DNA of 64,000 nt, taken from NCBI RefSeq assembly GCF_011761565.1, contig NZ_JAASRM010000001.1, positions 62,139 to 126,138 of the forward strand. Direction: 5' to 3'. This document shows positions 26,297-35,373 of this stretch, piece after piece. How positions within the stretch are numbered: the first letter of the stretch is position 1; each line of letters starts with the position of its first letter. Position numbers and translations under genes: made by a program. The stretch comes from Rhizomicrobium palustre (GTDB lineage Bacteria > Pseudomonadota > Alphaproteobacteria > Micropepsales > Micropepsaceae). The notes beneath the pieces were generated by a model. The model was not told where the DNA came from. It made no database searches and was given only the letters and a program-made list of their open reading frames with translations.

Positions 26297-28078
26297 TCAA
26301 CTGCGCGCGACCGCGTCCTGCCCCGCTTGGTCAGTTTCGAAAACTTGCGTGAGCTCGGCACGCGCATCCTGCAGGCTTTGGATAAGACGCTTTTCATCGC
26401 CTGATATTTGCTGGGTCGCAATCAGGCTGCGCTCGTCATGCTCCTCGAAAAGTTCCAGCGCACGCTTGGCCCGTTCTTCCGGCACATCGAGATCTTTCAG
26501 AACCAGTTCCGTCAGCTTGAGGCTGGAATAAAAAGTCTCGCGCACAATTCCCGCGACGCCGACATCCATCAGCCGGTGGGCATGGCGGCGGTTTCGCGCC
26601 CTTGCGTAAACGCGCACATTGCTGAAATGGCGCTTGATGGTTTCGGCCGCCGCGACCGTCTCTTCCATGTCATCAAGTGCCACCACAATGATCTTCGCGG
26701 TCTCCGCCCCCGCCGCGCGCAGCACTTCCTCGCGCGCGGGATTGCCGAAATAGACCTTCATGCCAAAGCGGCGCACCACATCGACCTGCCCGATATCCTT
26801 ATCCAATGCTGTGAAGGGAATTTTCTGCAAGAGCAGCACGCGGCCGACGATCTGGCCGACACGGCCAAAGCCGCAAATGATGACGGGCGGTTCGGAATTA
26901 TAGATCTTGTCCGCCGTGGGATCTGCCGTTTTGCCGATCAGGCGCGGTACGATGAACTTTTCAGAGGCGGCGAACAGCGCCGGGGTTGTCACCATCGATA
27001 GCGCGACAACCACCGTGGCGAGATCGGCCTGCGCCTGTGCCAAGGCACCCGCGGAAACCGCCGTGGCAAACAGCACGAAGCTGAATTCGCTGCCCTCTGG
27101 CAAGGCCAAGGCAAAGCGCAAGGCTTGCCCCGGATCGCGGTGCTTGAACCAGGAAAGCGCGAAGGCGATGACGACCTTGGCGATGATCAGCGCCAACAGG
27201 CCTGAAATCACGATCAGCGGATGGGCGATCGCCAAGCCGAGATTTGCCGACATGCCGACCGAGATGAAGAAAAAGCCCAGCAGCAAACCTTCGAACGGTT
27301 TGATATCGGCCTGAAGCTCGTGGCGGTATTCGGAATTGGAGAGCAGCACGCCTGCCATGAAAGCGCCGAGTGAGACCGAAAGCCCGGCCCAATGGGCCAG
27401 CGCTGCCGTTCCCACCACCAGGAACAGTGCGGTAGCGGTGAAAATCTCCGGCACTTTCGCCCCACCGATCAGCCGGAACAGCGGGCGAATAAGATAGCTG
27501 CCGCCAATCAGGATCACTGCGATGGCGAGCAGGCTCTTGCCTACCCAGACCCAGGGGATTTGGGTCGTCACCTGATCGCCCGCCAGAAGCGGCACCAGCG
27601 CAACCAGCGGAATGAAGGCCATATCCTGGAACAAGAGCACCACAAAGGCGTCACGCCCCGCGGCGGAGGGCAGAAGCTCGCGCTCGCCTAGCATGGGCAG
27701 CACGATTGCGGTCGAAGAGAGCGCCAGCCCCGCCCCCAAAGCGATCGCACCGGGCCAGGCGATACCCGCGAGATGCGCGAGGCCGGTCAGCAGCAAGGTT
27801 GTTGGCACCATTTGGCCAAGGCCGAGACCGATAATATCCTTGCGCAGAGCATTGAGACGTTGGGGACGCAGCTCCAGCCCGATCAGAAACAGCAGCATGA
27901 TCACGCCGAGTTCGGATACCCCGGCGATCTGCTCCACATCGGTCACCAGCCGGAGGCCGGAAGGCCCAATGGCGATACCGGCAACCAGATACCCAAGAAT
28001 GCTGCCCAGCCCGAAACGCCGCGACAGCGGCACCGCGATAATGGCCGCGGCCAGAAGAACAACGAGCGTTTCGATCAA
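26297..28078 (-). CDS. CPA2-type cation:proton antiporter with TrkA-N domain (KefB/KefC-like)
   Basis: A 593-residue inner-membrane protein. Residues 1 to ~380 form about twelve helices with the Na/H-exchanger fold, including GSILGYLVAGIAIGPSGLRL, VIMLLFLIGLELRPQRLNAL, the AIALGAGLALSSTAIVLPML region and FFISVGMSANLGLAIAHPLI. Residues ~400-520 are a Rossmann RCK/TrkA-N domain (PPVIICGFGRVGQIVGRVLL, then DDMEETVAAAETIKRHF). This matches KefB/KefC K+ efflux systems gated by nucleotide or glutathione adducts. The start is TTG (28076-28078) with AAGGGA upstream. Glutathione gating cannot be judged from the sequence alone. It is a single gene between the cyo operon and GH51. Confidence 0.88.
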   Translation of the reverse strand: MIETLVVLLAAAIIAVPLSRRFGLGSILGYLVAGIAIGPSGLRLVTDVEQIAGVSELGVIMLLFLIGLELRPQRLNALRKDIIGLGLGQMVPTTLLLTGLAHLAGIAWPGAIALGAGLALSSTAIVLPMLGERELLPSAAGRDAFVVLLFQDMAFIPLVALVPLLAGDQVTTQIPWVWVGKSLLAIAVILIGGSYLIRPLFRLIGGAKVPEIFTATALFLVVGTAALAHWAGLSVSLGAFMAGVLLSNSEYRHELQADIKPFEGLLLGFFFISVGMSANLGLAIAHPLIVISGLLALIIAKVVIAFALSWFKHRDPGQALRFALALPEGSEFSFVLFATAVSAGALAQAQADLATVVVALSMVTTPALFAASEKFIVPRLIGKTADPTADKIYNSEPPVIICGFGRVGQIVGRVLLLQKIPFTALDKDIGQVDVVRRFGMKVYFGNPAREEVLRAAGAETAKIIVVALDDMEETVAAAETIKRHFSNVRVYARARNRRHAHRLMDVGVAGIVRETFYSSLKLTELVLKDLDVPEERAKRALELFEEHDERSLIATQQISGDEKRLIQSLQDARAELTQVFETDQAGQDAVARS

Positions 28079-28149
28079 GGCAAATTTCCCTTAGGGCAGA
28101 AAGGCGGGTCTAATGAAGTATCCCCGCAGCCCTAAGAGAGGTAAAGCCT

Positions 28150-30240
28150 TTAAGCAGCCTCGAAGCGATAGAGCTCGATCGCGTAAGGCACGATGGTGAA
28201 ACTCTTCGCGGTGGCGTCAAAGCTGCGCTCCGCAATCGTCACCTCCGGCGCCTTGCCAACCGCATTTTGCGCCGCAAGCCCGCTGTTTTTCAGCCATAAG
28301 CAGCGCCCCTGCGCAGCGGGACGGAAGCCTTCAAGGCTCAGCGTTAAGGGATGCGCCGCGTCGGTTGCGTTTACGACCGCCACCACCAACGCTTTGCGGT
28401 CTGGCATCAACGCCGCCGAAACATCGAGCGGATGAGTCGGACTGCCGGTGTTCACCTTGGGCTGATCGCCCCCAATAGGATATTGCACCGGCGGCACCGG
28501 CGAATTGCCACTCACCGCCACGGGAATGCGGCCGAAATGGCGATTATAAAGCTGGAAGATGCGGCCCGTGGTGCTGATCACGGAATTGGTGCGGTCAAAG
28601 CTGAGCCAGGCTGTCGCCATGGTGTAGCCCGCCATATCGATGAAATCGCTGTGGCGGAAAAATTCGTGAAAAGCCCGCGCGATGGCAAGGCAGCCCTTAT
28701 AATCGGCCTGGAAATGATAGGCCCATTCATCGAAATAGACCTTGACCTTGCCGTCTTTCAGCGCAGGGAAGCGCTCCTTATAGCCCTCCCAGCTATCGGC
28801 CATGGTCGCGATGCGTTGCGCGGGCATGCGGGCCCATTCCACCAGTGTACGCGTCACCGGCACGCGCTTGCCGAGCGCAAGATCGAAGCGCGTGTCTTCC
28901 GGCGGATAAGTGTGGGTCTGCAAGGCATCGAATGTGCCCCAGCAATTTTTCAGCATGCCGCCGCCCCAATCGCGCTTGGAGCCATATTCCACCTTGATGC
29001 CGCCGGAATCCGGCATGATGCCCTGCCCGGTCGTGATCTCGTCAACAAAGCCGCCCGGCGCGGCGATGAAGATGGTGGGATCGACCTTGCGCATCGCCGC
29101 CGCGAAGAGCTTGTGCTTGATGAAATACTGCTCGGGATCCATGAAGCCCATTTGCCAATGGCCATACATCTCGTTGCCGATATTCCAGTAATGCACCCTC
29201 CAGGGCTCCGGATGGCCATTGGCGGCGCGCTTGGCACCCCATTCCGTCGTCGCGGCGCCATTGACGTATTCCAGAATCTCGGCGCCTGAGCGCGGCTCGC
29301 CAAATCCGGTATTGACGCACCAATAGGGCTCGGCCCCGATCAGGCGGCACATCTGCAAAAGCTCATCGACACCCGCATCGTTGGGCTGCACCACTTGGCC
29401 CATCTGCTGCGACCACACCGGGTCTTCAATCGGCGGACGCTTGTCCGGATCGCCGATGGTGTTCTTCCAATCATAGGCTGAGATGAAATTGCCGCCAGGC
29501 AGGCGCAGGATTTTGCAATCCATCTCTTTCATCAGCGCAATGGTGTCAGCGCGGAAACCGTTAATATTATCCGCAGGCATCAGCGACACGGCCCCGACAC
29601 GAAATGTGCCCGTTCCCTTCGCGGTGATCTCAATCCGGCCATTGGTCGTGGCGCCCTTGCAGGTGAAGGACAGCGGCACGGTTTTCCACTCCCGCCCGGC
29701 GTCGATCTTCACACTTTGGCGCCCCGAGCCCCAGATCAGCGTGGCGGTGATGTCCTCCGCGCCTTCCGCCGCGATGACGATGCGACCGGTGTAGTCCTTC
29801 TTGGCGAGCGCCAGACCATCCTGCGCGATGCCGCGCGGCGAAGCCCCTTTCAAATGTACCATCGGGCTTTGCGCGCCGACATAAGGCGCGACGCGATCCA
29901 TGGTGACGTCTTCATCGGGGCCTACGGGCATCCATTTTCGCGCGGTATTCACCATCGGGCCGCGGCGCGATTTCATCGGCGGCAACGGCGTGGAATTGAC
30001 GGGGTGAAAGAATTTTCGGTCGTCGAGTACTTCGCTCCACAAGCTGAAATTGATGAGATTGCCGCCATGTTCGAGAAAGCCGCCGAACATGAAATCGGAA
30101 ATGCGATGGCCCGTGTTTCCGGCCTGAATGGTGGCGGCCAGCGCTGCCTCTGCGGCCTTGGCGGGCAGCGATGCGATCAGGGAATAGCCGAGCGTGCTCG
30201 CCATCATGCCCCTGCGGGAAATTCCACTTCTGCTATGCAT
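28150..30240 (-). CDS. Exported alpha-L-arabinofuranosidase, GH51 type
   Basis: A 696-residue enzyme releasing L-arabinose from arabinan/arabinoxylan side chains. MHSRSGISRRGMMASTLGYS with the twin arginines suggests Tat export. An N-terminal strand region (HRISDFMFGGFLEHGGN) and a carbohydrate-binding-like domain (about 150-220) precede the TIM barrel: CKILRLPGGNFISAYDWKNT, EPYWCVNTGFGEPRS, and WRVHYWNIGNEMYG, whose NE pair holds the acid/base glutamate; KVYFDEWAYHF offers the nucleophile. The ATG at 30240 has GGGGAGG upstream. It is longer than most GH51 enzymes because of the extra N-terminal domain. It may belong with the upstream TonB receptor, but a terminator lies between them. Confidence 0.87.
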   Translation of the reverse strand: MHSRSGISRRGMMASTLGYSLIASLPAKAAEAALAATIQAGNTGHRISDFMFGGFLEHGGNLINFSLWSEVLDDRKFFHPVNSTPLPPMKSRRGPMVNTARKWMPVGPDEDVTMDRVAPYVGAQSPMVHLKGASPRGIAQDGLALAKKDYTGRIVIAAEGAEDITATLIWGSGRQSVKIDAGREWKTVPLSFTCKGATTNGRIEITAKGTGTFRVGAVSLMPADNINGFRADTIALMKEMDCKILRLPGGNFISAYDWKNTIGDPDKRPPIEDPVWSQQMGQVVQPNDAGVDELLQMCRLIGAEPYWCVNTGFGEPRSGAEILEYVNGAATTEWGAKRAANGHPEPWRVHYWNIGNEMYGHWQMGFMDPEQYFIKHKLFAAAMRKVDPTIFIAAPGGFVDEITTGQGIMPDSGGIKVEYGSKRDWGGGMLKNCWGTFDALQTHTYPPEDTRFDLALGKRVPVTRTLVEWARMPAQRIATMADSWEGYKERFPALKDGKVKVYFDEWAYHFQADYKGCLAIARAFHEFFRHSDFIDMAGYTMATAWLSFDRTNSVISTTGRIFQLYNRHFGRIPVAVSGNSPVPPVQYPIGGDQPKVNTGSPTHPLDVSAALMPDRKALVVAVVNATDAAHPLTLSLEGFRPAAQGRCLWLKNSGLAAQNAVGKAPEVTIAERSFDATAKSFTIVPYAIELYRFEAA

Positions 30241-30331
30241 ATCCAACCTCCCCAATTTCAGGCGAGGCTACGCAAGACCGCCCGCAAGGGCAGCCGCGAC
30301 TAAAGTCGAGTTCACATCTGCGTGAAACTGC

Positions 30332-30367
30332 CAAAGAAATGGCCGGATGCGGTTAGCGCACCCGGCC
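30332..30367 (-). terminator. Probable rho-independent terminator of the second TonB receptor gene
   Basis: GGCCGG-a-TGCG, loop GTTAG, CGCA-c-CCGGCC forms a 10-bp stem with one mismatch (30341-30367). On the minus strand it is followed by ATTTCTTT. It begins 24 bases past the receptor stop. Confidence 0.7.
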
Positions 30368-30390
30368 TGCTGCAGAGAGGAGCTGCGCTT

Positions 30391-32742
30391 TTAGTAGAGC
30401 TTATATCCCAGTCGGATGCCGTAGGTCCGCGGCGGGTAGAGATAGCCCTGGGTATCGTCCCATTTGGCATTCATGATCTGCCAAACCGGGCGGTTTTCCA
30501 GGTTATGGATATAGCCTTCCACCGTCAGCCGCTCATTGGCCGATTGATAGGTCAGATTGAGGTCCGACTTGGTATAGGGCTTGCGGATGGCTTGCGGATT
30601 ATTGGCGAAGTCGTTGTAGGAAGTATCCTGCCAGAAGAATTGCAGCGACGGCGTGAAGGTGCCGTCATCGCCCAGGTCGAAGACATGCGAATAGGCGATG
30701 CGGATGGTTTCCTGCGGCGCGTTGGGCAGGTAATTGCCGGTGAAGTTATAGGGCACATTGGTTGCAAGCTGCGCAAAACCCGGCTTACCCGCTACAGTGC
30801 TGTTGTAGACACCATCGGGATTGACCGTGGAATTCACCGCGTTCGGGAAGGAAGAGAAACGCGCATCAAGATACGTCGCATAGCCCGTAATCGTATCCGC
30901 GCTGGTGATGCGCCAATTCCATTCAAACTCCGCGCCCTTGATCCGTGCCTTGGCAGCATTGATGGTAACCGGCGTCGGATTGCCGTTAAGATCGAGCTGA
31001 ATGGCCTGCACCTGCATATTGGTGTAGTCCATGTTGAACACGGCCAGGGACAAGCCCAGCGAGCGGTTCAAGAGCTCGCTTTTCCAGCCCGCCTCATAAT
31101 TGGTGACGCGTTCCGGCTGATAGGTCAGGAAGGCTTTGGGCAATTGCGCATTGCCGGAGACGCCGCCCGCGCGATAACCGGTGGAGACCGAGGCATAGAG
31201 AAGCTGGTTTTCTGAGACGTCGTAATCGGCGCCAAACCGCCAGCTCACATTGCTCGATTTGTTCGCCTGATAGGTCTCCGCCGGCGGGCCGAAAGGCACG
31301 CTGCAGGTGGCGCTGGAGGACGTCACTTTCACCGAGTTGAAGAGGCAGACCGTCTGCAAGGTATCGACATTGTGCCAATCTTTGGTGAAGCGCATGCCGG
31401 CGGTCAGCCGCAAATCCTCCAAGACGCTGTAGGTCACTTGACCGAAGATCGCTTCCGATTGGTTGCCGTTTTTCTTGGTCTGCTGTGCGATATCGATCAA
31501 ACCATAAGAGGACGGCTCGTTTCCCACCGGGTTATTCAGTGGCACGCGGGCTGCGGACACATACCCCGCCAGCGGCGCGGGCACGGTATTGCCGATATGC
31601 AGCCCGCCAAAGCCGGAAGTGTTGTCCCAATAGTGATAGAGACCCAGCACCGCCTTGACCTTGCTGGTATCGTAGTTGAAGTCGATTTCGTGGGACATGG
31701 ACTGGGTTTCTGTGCCCTTCGAGAAGGACCAGAACACGCCCGTCGCCGAGTTCATGCCGTTATTCACCATCGACGAGACGCCCGCCAGATAGGTGATGGA
31801 GAATTCGTCCGTCGCCGCCCAAGTCAGCCTGGAGCGCAGCGCGTTTTCTTGAATGCGCAGAGCATTATCCGTCACCGCTTCCTGATTGAAGAGGTTGCTG
31901 CGCGCCTTTTGCACCACGCCGGTCCCAAGCTGGCCGGTCGCCAGATTGGCATTGGGGTAAGAAACATAATTGATGGCATGCAGATAGCGCAGCGTACCCG
32001 TGTTCTCGCTGTGCTCCACCGCCACGCGCCAAGTGAGGTCATCGGTGATGTTAGCAAGGAAGGTCACCTGCCCCGAAAGAATATCCTTGGAATCGTATTT
32101 GTCGGGTGCGGCGCCGCGCGGATAATAGCCGTCATTGGATTGACGCACGACCGACGCGCGCATCGCCAGCTTGTCCGTGACCGGGACGTTGATCACCGCA
32201 CGCGTGGTGATGTCATTATAATTGCCATAGGCAATATCGCCGAAAAGCTGGAATTCCTTTTCCGGATCATGGGTAAGGATATTGACCACGCCCGCGGTGG
32301 CGTTTCGGCCATAGACCGTACCTTGCGGACCGCGCGCCACCTCGATGCGGGAGACGTCGTAAAGTCCGGCATTCAGCGAGGCGGGATTGGCTTGATAGAC
32401 GCCGTCCACCTGGGTGGCGACCACCGAATAAGAGCCGCTGTTGTTGCCGATGCCGCGAATCTGGAACTGGGTGGAATAGCCATTCACGGAAGTTTGAAGA
32501 TTGGGAACGGTCGAAACCAGATCCTGCGCCGTGGTGATGCTGAGCTTATCAAGCCCCTGCTGGCTCACCGCGGAAATGGCAACCGGCGCTTTCGAAAGCA
32601 GCTCGGTGTGCTTCTGTGCCGTCACGACCACTGTCTCAAGTGTCATGTCGTCCGAAGTCTGAGCCAAGGCGCTGGCCCCAAAGGCCGAAGCGGCCAAGGC
32701 GGCCAGCGAGACTGAGCCTATAAATCTTTGTGAACGCTTCAT
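30391..32742 (-). CDS. TonB-dependent receptor (second, within the LacI-type regulon)
   Basis: A 783-residue outer-membrane receptor: signal peptide MKRSQRFIGSVSLAALAASA to ALAQ, TonB-box-like LETVVVTAQKHTELLSKAP, plug with TTAQDLVSTVPNLQTSVNGY, QIRGIGNNSGS and YDVSRIEVARGPQGTVYGRN, then a barrel ending YGIRLGYKLY. The plug follows the wording of many proteobacterial receptors first annotated as iron-siderophore but also used for sugars. ATG 32742 follows AGGGATG. An operator-like palindrome TACAATCGATTGCA lies 112-125 bases upstream, the same motif found before the sucrose genes, so sugar uptake rather than iron seems likely. It is divergent from the SGNH esterase gene. Confidence 0.9.
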   Translation of the reverse strand: MKRSQRFIGSVSLAALAASAFGASALAQTSDDMTLETVVVTAQKHTELLSKAPVAISAVSQQGLDKLSITTAQDLVSTVPNLQTSVNGYSTQFQIRGIGNNSGSYSVVATQVDGVYQANPASLNAGLYDVSRIEVARGPQGTVYGRNATAGVVNILTHDPEKEFQLFGDIAYGNYNDITTRAVINVPVTDKLAMRASVVRQSNDGYYPRGAAPDKYDSKDILSGQVTFLANITDDLTWRVAVEHSENTGTLRYLHAINYVSYPNANLATGQLGTGVVQKARSNLFNQEAVTDNALRIQENALRSRLTWAATDEFSITYLAGVSSMVNNGMNSATGVFWSFSKGTETQSMSHEIDFNYDTSKVKAVLGLYHYWDNTSGFGGLHIGNTVPAPLAGYVSAARVPLNNPVGNEPSSYGLIDIAQQTKKNGNQSEAIFGQVTYSVLEDLRLTAGMRFTKDWHNVDTLQTVCLFNSVKVTSSSATCSVPFGPPAETYQANKSSNVSWRFGADYDVSENQLLYASVSTGYRAGGVSGNAQLPKAFLTYQPERVTNYEAGWKSELLNRSLGLSLAVFNMDYTNMQVQAIQLDLNGNPTPVTINAAKARIKGAEFEWNWRITSADTITGYATYLDARFSSFPNAVNSTVNPDGVYNSTVAGKPGFAQLATNVPYNFTGNYLPNAPQETIRIAYSHVFDLGDDGTFTPSLQFFWQDTSYNDFANNPQAIRKPYTKSDLNLTYQSANERLTVEGYIHNLENRPVWQIMNAKWDDTQGYLYPPRTYGIRLGYKLY

Positions 32743-32853
32743 CTTATCATCCCTGGCTTTTTGTTTACCGCGCCTGGCCCTTTGCTTTGCGGCCGGATTT
32801 TCCGGCAAGCCGACGCGAATTATGAAAACACCCTAATCCGCCTCCGGCTCAAT

Positions 32854-32867
32854 TACAATCGATTGCA
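32854..32867. promoter_or_regulatory. LacI-type operator, copy 1 (TonB receptor/SGNH divergent region)
   Basis: TACAATCGATTGCA, a 14-bp near-perfect palindrome with a central CG, the LacI-family design. It differs at one position from the 38905 copy. It lies between divergent genes starting at 32742 and 32995. Confidence 0.75.
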
Positions 32868-32949
32868 GGATATTCTAGTCCCGCCTGACAAAAATTTAGC
32901 GGAGGTGCTTTCCCGGCAACGCTCGGGATGGAGAGGGGAAATTGCCCAT

Positions 32950-32963
32950 TGCAATCGTTTGCC
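32950..32963. promoter_or_regulatory. LacI-type operator, copy 2 (upstream of SGNH esterase)
   Basis: TGCAATCGTTTGCC matches the 43559 copy at 13 of 14 bases. It ends 31 bases before the SGNH start codon, where binding would block transcription, and is 96 bases from copy 1 centre to centre, so looping is possible. Confidence 0.7.
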
Positions 32964-32994
32964 ATAGTCTCAGGTCCTCAGAGGAGGAAAAAGA

Positions 32995-34242
32995 ATGAAC
33001 CACAAACATTGGCAAGCCGTCGCGCTCGCGGCTTTTATGCTGGCGGCCCCAGCATTTGCAGGTTCGGCCCAGACATATTGGACCGCCAGTTGGACCGCGA
33101 GCCCCTTTGACGGCGCCAAACTGCCCGCGAAGTTTTTCACACCATCTATCGCGGCATTTGAAAATCAGACAATCCGACAAACTATTACCCTCAGCCGCGG
33201 CGGCACCGCCCTAAGAATTCGTTTTTCCAACGAATTTGGCGTTGGACCTCTGCGTATCGGGGCGGCTTCGCTCGCCTATGTTTCCGGCGGACAGAAAATC
33301 CACGTGCCATTGACCTTCGGCGGCGCCACGGCGATCACCGCCTATGCCAGCGCACCCGTCGTGTCTGATCCGGTCGCGGCAGCCTTGCCTGATGGCGCGG
33401 AGATCGAGGTAAGCCTTTACCTGCCCGACAACACCCCGGTTTCCACCATTCATCTTTTGGGCTTGCAGCCGAGCTTCGTTTCCCAGGCAGGCAATCACGT
33501 TGCTGCCGACACCCTGCCCGGCGCGACAGCCTTTGAATATGTGGAGGCCACAGGCAATCGCTATCCCGCGCGGGCATTTTTGAGCGAGGTCGATGTCTCC
33601 AACTCCAAAAAGTTGAAGACCGTGGTGGCGTTCGGGGATTCGATTACGGACGGCATGGGCTCCACGCCCAATCAGAGCCGACGCTGGCCGGATGATCTGG
33701 CGCGCCGCATCGTGCAGGCAAAGCTTCCCTTCAGCGTGATCAATCAGGGCATAGGTGGCAATCAGGTTCTGGCCAACGGCCTTGGTGCCAGCGCTCTAGC
33801 CCGTTTCGACCGCGATGCCCTCGCCGTGCCCGGCGTTTCCACGGTCATCCTGTTGGAAGGCATCAATGACATTGGATTCTCCGGCAATATGCTACCCGGC
33901 ATTTCGCGGGTGGATGTGATCAAGGCGGAGGAAATCATCCAGGGCTATCGCCAGCTCATCGCGCGCGCCCATGCCAAAGGCGTGCGGATCATTGGCGTGA
34001 CCATGACAGCTTTCGAAGGTTCACCAGCCTATACGGCGGAAAAAGAAGCGGTCCGCCAAGCCGTCAACGCGTGGATCCGCTCTAGCAAAGCGTTTGACGC
34101 GGTGGTGGATTTCGATGCCGTCACGCGCGATGCCGCGAGCCCAACCAAGCTGAAAGCCACCTTCGACAGCGGCGATCACATCCACCTCAACGATGCAGGC
34201 TATGCCGCGATGGCCGCCGCCATTCCGCTCTCTGCCCTATAA
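32995..34242 (+). CDS. Exported SGNH/GDSL-type esterase
   Basis: A 415-residue secreted hydrolase. Residues 1-25 are a signal peptide (AFMLAAPAFAGSA). A beta-rich N-terminal domain (about 26-195) precedes the SGNH domain, whose four blocks are clear: VVAFGDSITDGMGSTPNQ (nucleophile Ser), NQGIGGNQV (Gly), VILLEGINDIGF (Asn) and SGDHIHLNDAGYAAMA (Asp and His). GAGGAGG precedes the ATG. Such enzymes deacylate carbohydrates or small esters outside the cytoplasm. An operator of the sucrose-type motif is in its promoter, tying it to the sucrose phosphorylase operon that runs toward it. Substrate is not known. Confidence 0.87.
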   Translation: MNHKHWQAVALAAFMLAAPAFAGSAQTYWTASWTASPFDGAKLPAKFFTPSIAAFENQTIRQTITLSRGGTALRIRFSNEFGVGPLRIGAASLAYVSGGQKIHVPLTFGGATAITAYASAPVVSDPVAAALPDGAEIEVSLYLPDNTPVSTIHLLGLQPSFVSQAGNHVAADTLPGATAFEYVEATGNRYPARAFLSEVDVSNSKKLKTVVAFGDSITDGMGSTPNQSRRWPDDLARRIVQAKLPFSVINQGIGGNQVLANGLGASALARFDRDALAVPGVSTVILLEGINDIGFSGNMLPGISRVDVIKAEEIIQGYRQLIARAHAKGVRIIGVTMTAFEGSPAYTAEKEAVRQAVNAWIRSSKAFDAVVDFDAVTRDAASPTKLKATFDSGDHIHLNDAGYAAMAAAIPLSAL

Positions 34243-34279
34243 AAAAAGAAATGCCGCGGGGAGCGAGTCCGCGGCATTT
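34241..34279. terminator. Bidirectional terminator between SGNH gene and sucrose operon
   Basis: AAATGCCGCGG and CCGCGGCATTT form an 11-bp stem around a 9-base loop. On the minus strand it is followed by C and seven T, ideal for ending the sucP operon 20 bases past its last stop; on the plus strand it abuts the SGNH stop. Confidence 0.85.
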
Positions 34280-34298
34280 CCACCTCGCCTGGGACGGA

Positions 34299-35372
34299 TT
34301 AACGGCCCAGATGGCGATCGAAGAATTTCACCATCACATCGTAAGCGTCGCGCGATTCCGGCACGTCGGGATTGTAGAAGAAGCCGTGGAACAGCCCTTC
34401 ATAGACATGCAGATCGGCGTCCACCCCAGCCTTCACCAGCCGCGAATGGGTATAGACCGCGGAGCTGAGTTCAAAGCCGCGTGTCGCGGTGATCATCAGG
34501 GTCGGCGGGAATTTCGCCAGCACATCTTGCGACACAGCCGGTGAGACCAGCGGATCGTTGATATCCGCGTGGGCGAAATAGCCCAAGGCGCTGCGCGGCG
34601 CACCAGGCTTGGGCGGCGGGAACGGCATATTGCCCTCGCCCGCGGGCATGGAAATGTAATTGGCATCGCCGCCGAAACCTGCGGACATTCGCAGCCCCGC
34701 GCAGAAAATGCCGGCAGCACCCGGTCGCGGCAGGCCGTGGCTTTGGAACCAGGCCAGCGACATACCGGTGAGCATGCCGCCCGCGGAGCAACCGTAAATA
34801 CCGATGTTTTCCGGCTTATAGGTTTTCAGAAGTTCCTTGTAAGCGGCGGCGACGTCTTCGCTCGCAGCAGGAAACTCGTATTTCGGACCCTGGCGATAAT
34901 CGAGGGTGACGACTTTTGTGCCGCTAAGCGCTGCGAGCGGGATGGACTCGAGCTGCGCGCAGCCCGGCCAGCATTCATGAAAACCGCCGCCATGCAGGTT
35001 GATCAGCACCCGCTTGGCATTCTTCGGCGCCACCCCGCCCTTCGGCGTATAGACATAGGCATGCACCCCGCCGATGCTGGTTTCCTGGCGGTCCACCGGG
35101 AAAAGCTCTTGCTGGCGCTTGAGATAGCCCGCGAGGAACGGCGGAACGCCATCAGGCTGCAGCAGCATTTCAGGGCGGCGGATGACATTGAGATGCTCGG
35201 CGAGATAGGCCTTACCCTCAGGACTGAGATATTCCGACACCGGAATGGTCATCGCTGGCACGTGCACGGTGCCATCCGGATCCACCTGGATAGGATTGGG
35301 CGGCGGCCCATCTGCAGCAGCGGCGGCCGATATCATCGCGGCGGCCGACAAAGCAATCCATTTTGCTTGCAT
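34299..35372 (-). CDS. Exported alpha/beta-hydrolase (HSL/acetyl-esterase-like), fourth gene of sucrose operon
   Basis: A 357-residue protein with signal peptide MQAKWIALSAAAMISAAAAA. The HSL-type features are the oxyanion loop INLHGGGFHECWPG, the nucleophile elbow YGCSAGGMLTG, and a catalytic His in YEGLFHGFFYN. The acid position is odd: where relatives normally read xxRD, this protein reads ATRGFELSSAV, so the usual Asp seems replaced by Gly. It may use another acid or be weakly active. Its start is one base past the stop of the preceding hydrolase, and a terminator follows. It is thus the last gene of sucP-ROK-hydrolase-hydrolase. Deacylation of an imported or periplasmic sugar ester is an inference from context. 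Confidence 0.85.
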   Translation of the reverse strand: MQAKWIALSAAAMISAAAAADGPPPNPIQVDPDGTVHVPAMTIPVSEYLSPEGKAYLAEHLNVIRRPEMLLQPDGVPPFLAGYLKRQQELFPVDRQETSIGGVHAYVYTPKGGVAPKNAKRVLINLHGGGFHECWPGCAQLESIPLAALSGTKVVTLDYRQGPKYEFPAASEDVAAAYKELLKTYKPENIGIYGCSAGGMLTGMSLAWFQSHGLPRPGAAGIFCAGLRMSAGFGGDANYISMPAGEGNMPFPPPKPGAPRSALGYFAHADINDPLVSPAVSQDVLAKFPPTLMITATRGFELSSAVYTHSRLVKAGVDADLHVYEGLFHGFFYNPDVPESRDAYDVMVKFFDRHLGR

Positions 35373-35373
35373 C

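Noticed and set aside
31372..32715. Plus-strand frame of 447 codons inside the second TonB receptor
   Set aside because: Composition is His/Arg-rich shadow sequence; the sense strand encodes a complete receptor.
30391..32742. Considered calling the second TonB receptor a siderophore receptor
   Set aside because: Plug wording alone does not decide, and the shared LacI-type operator argues for a sugar-related substrate.
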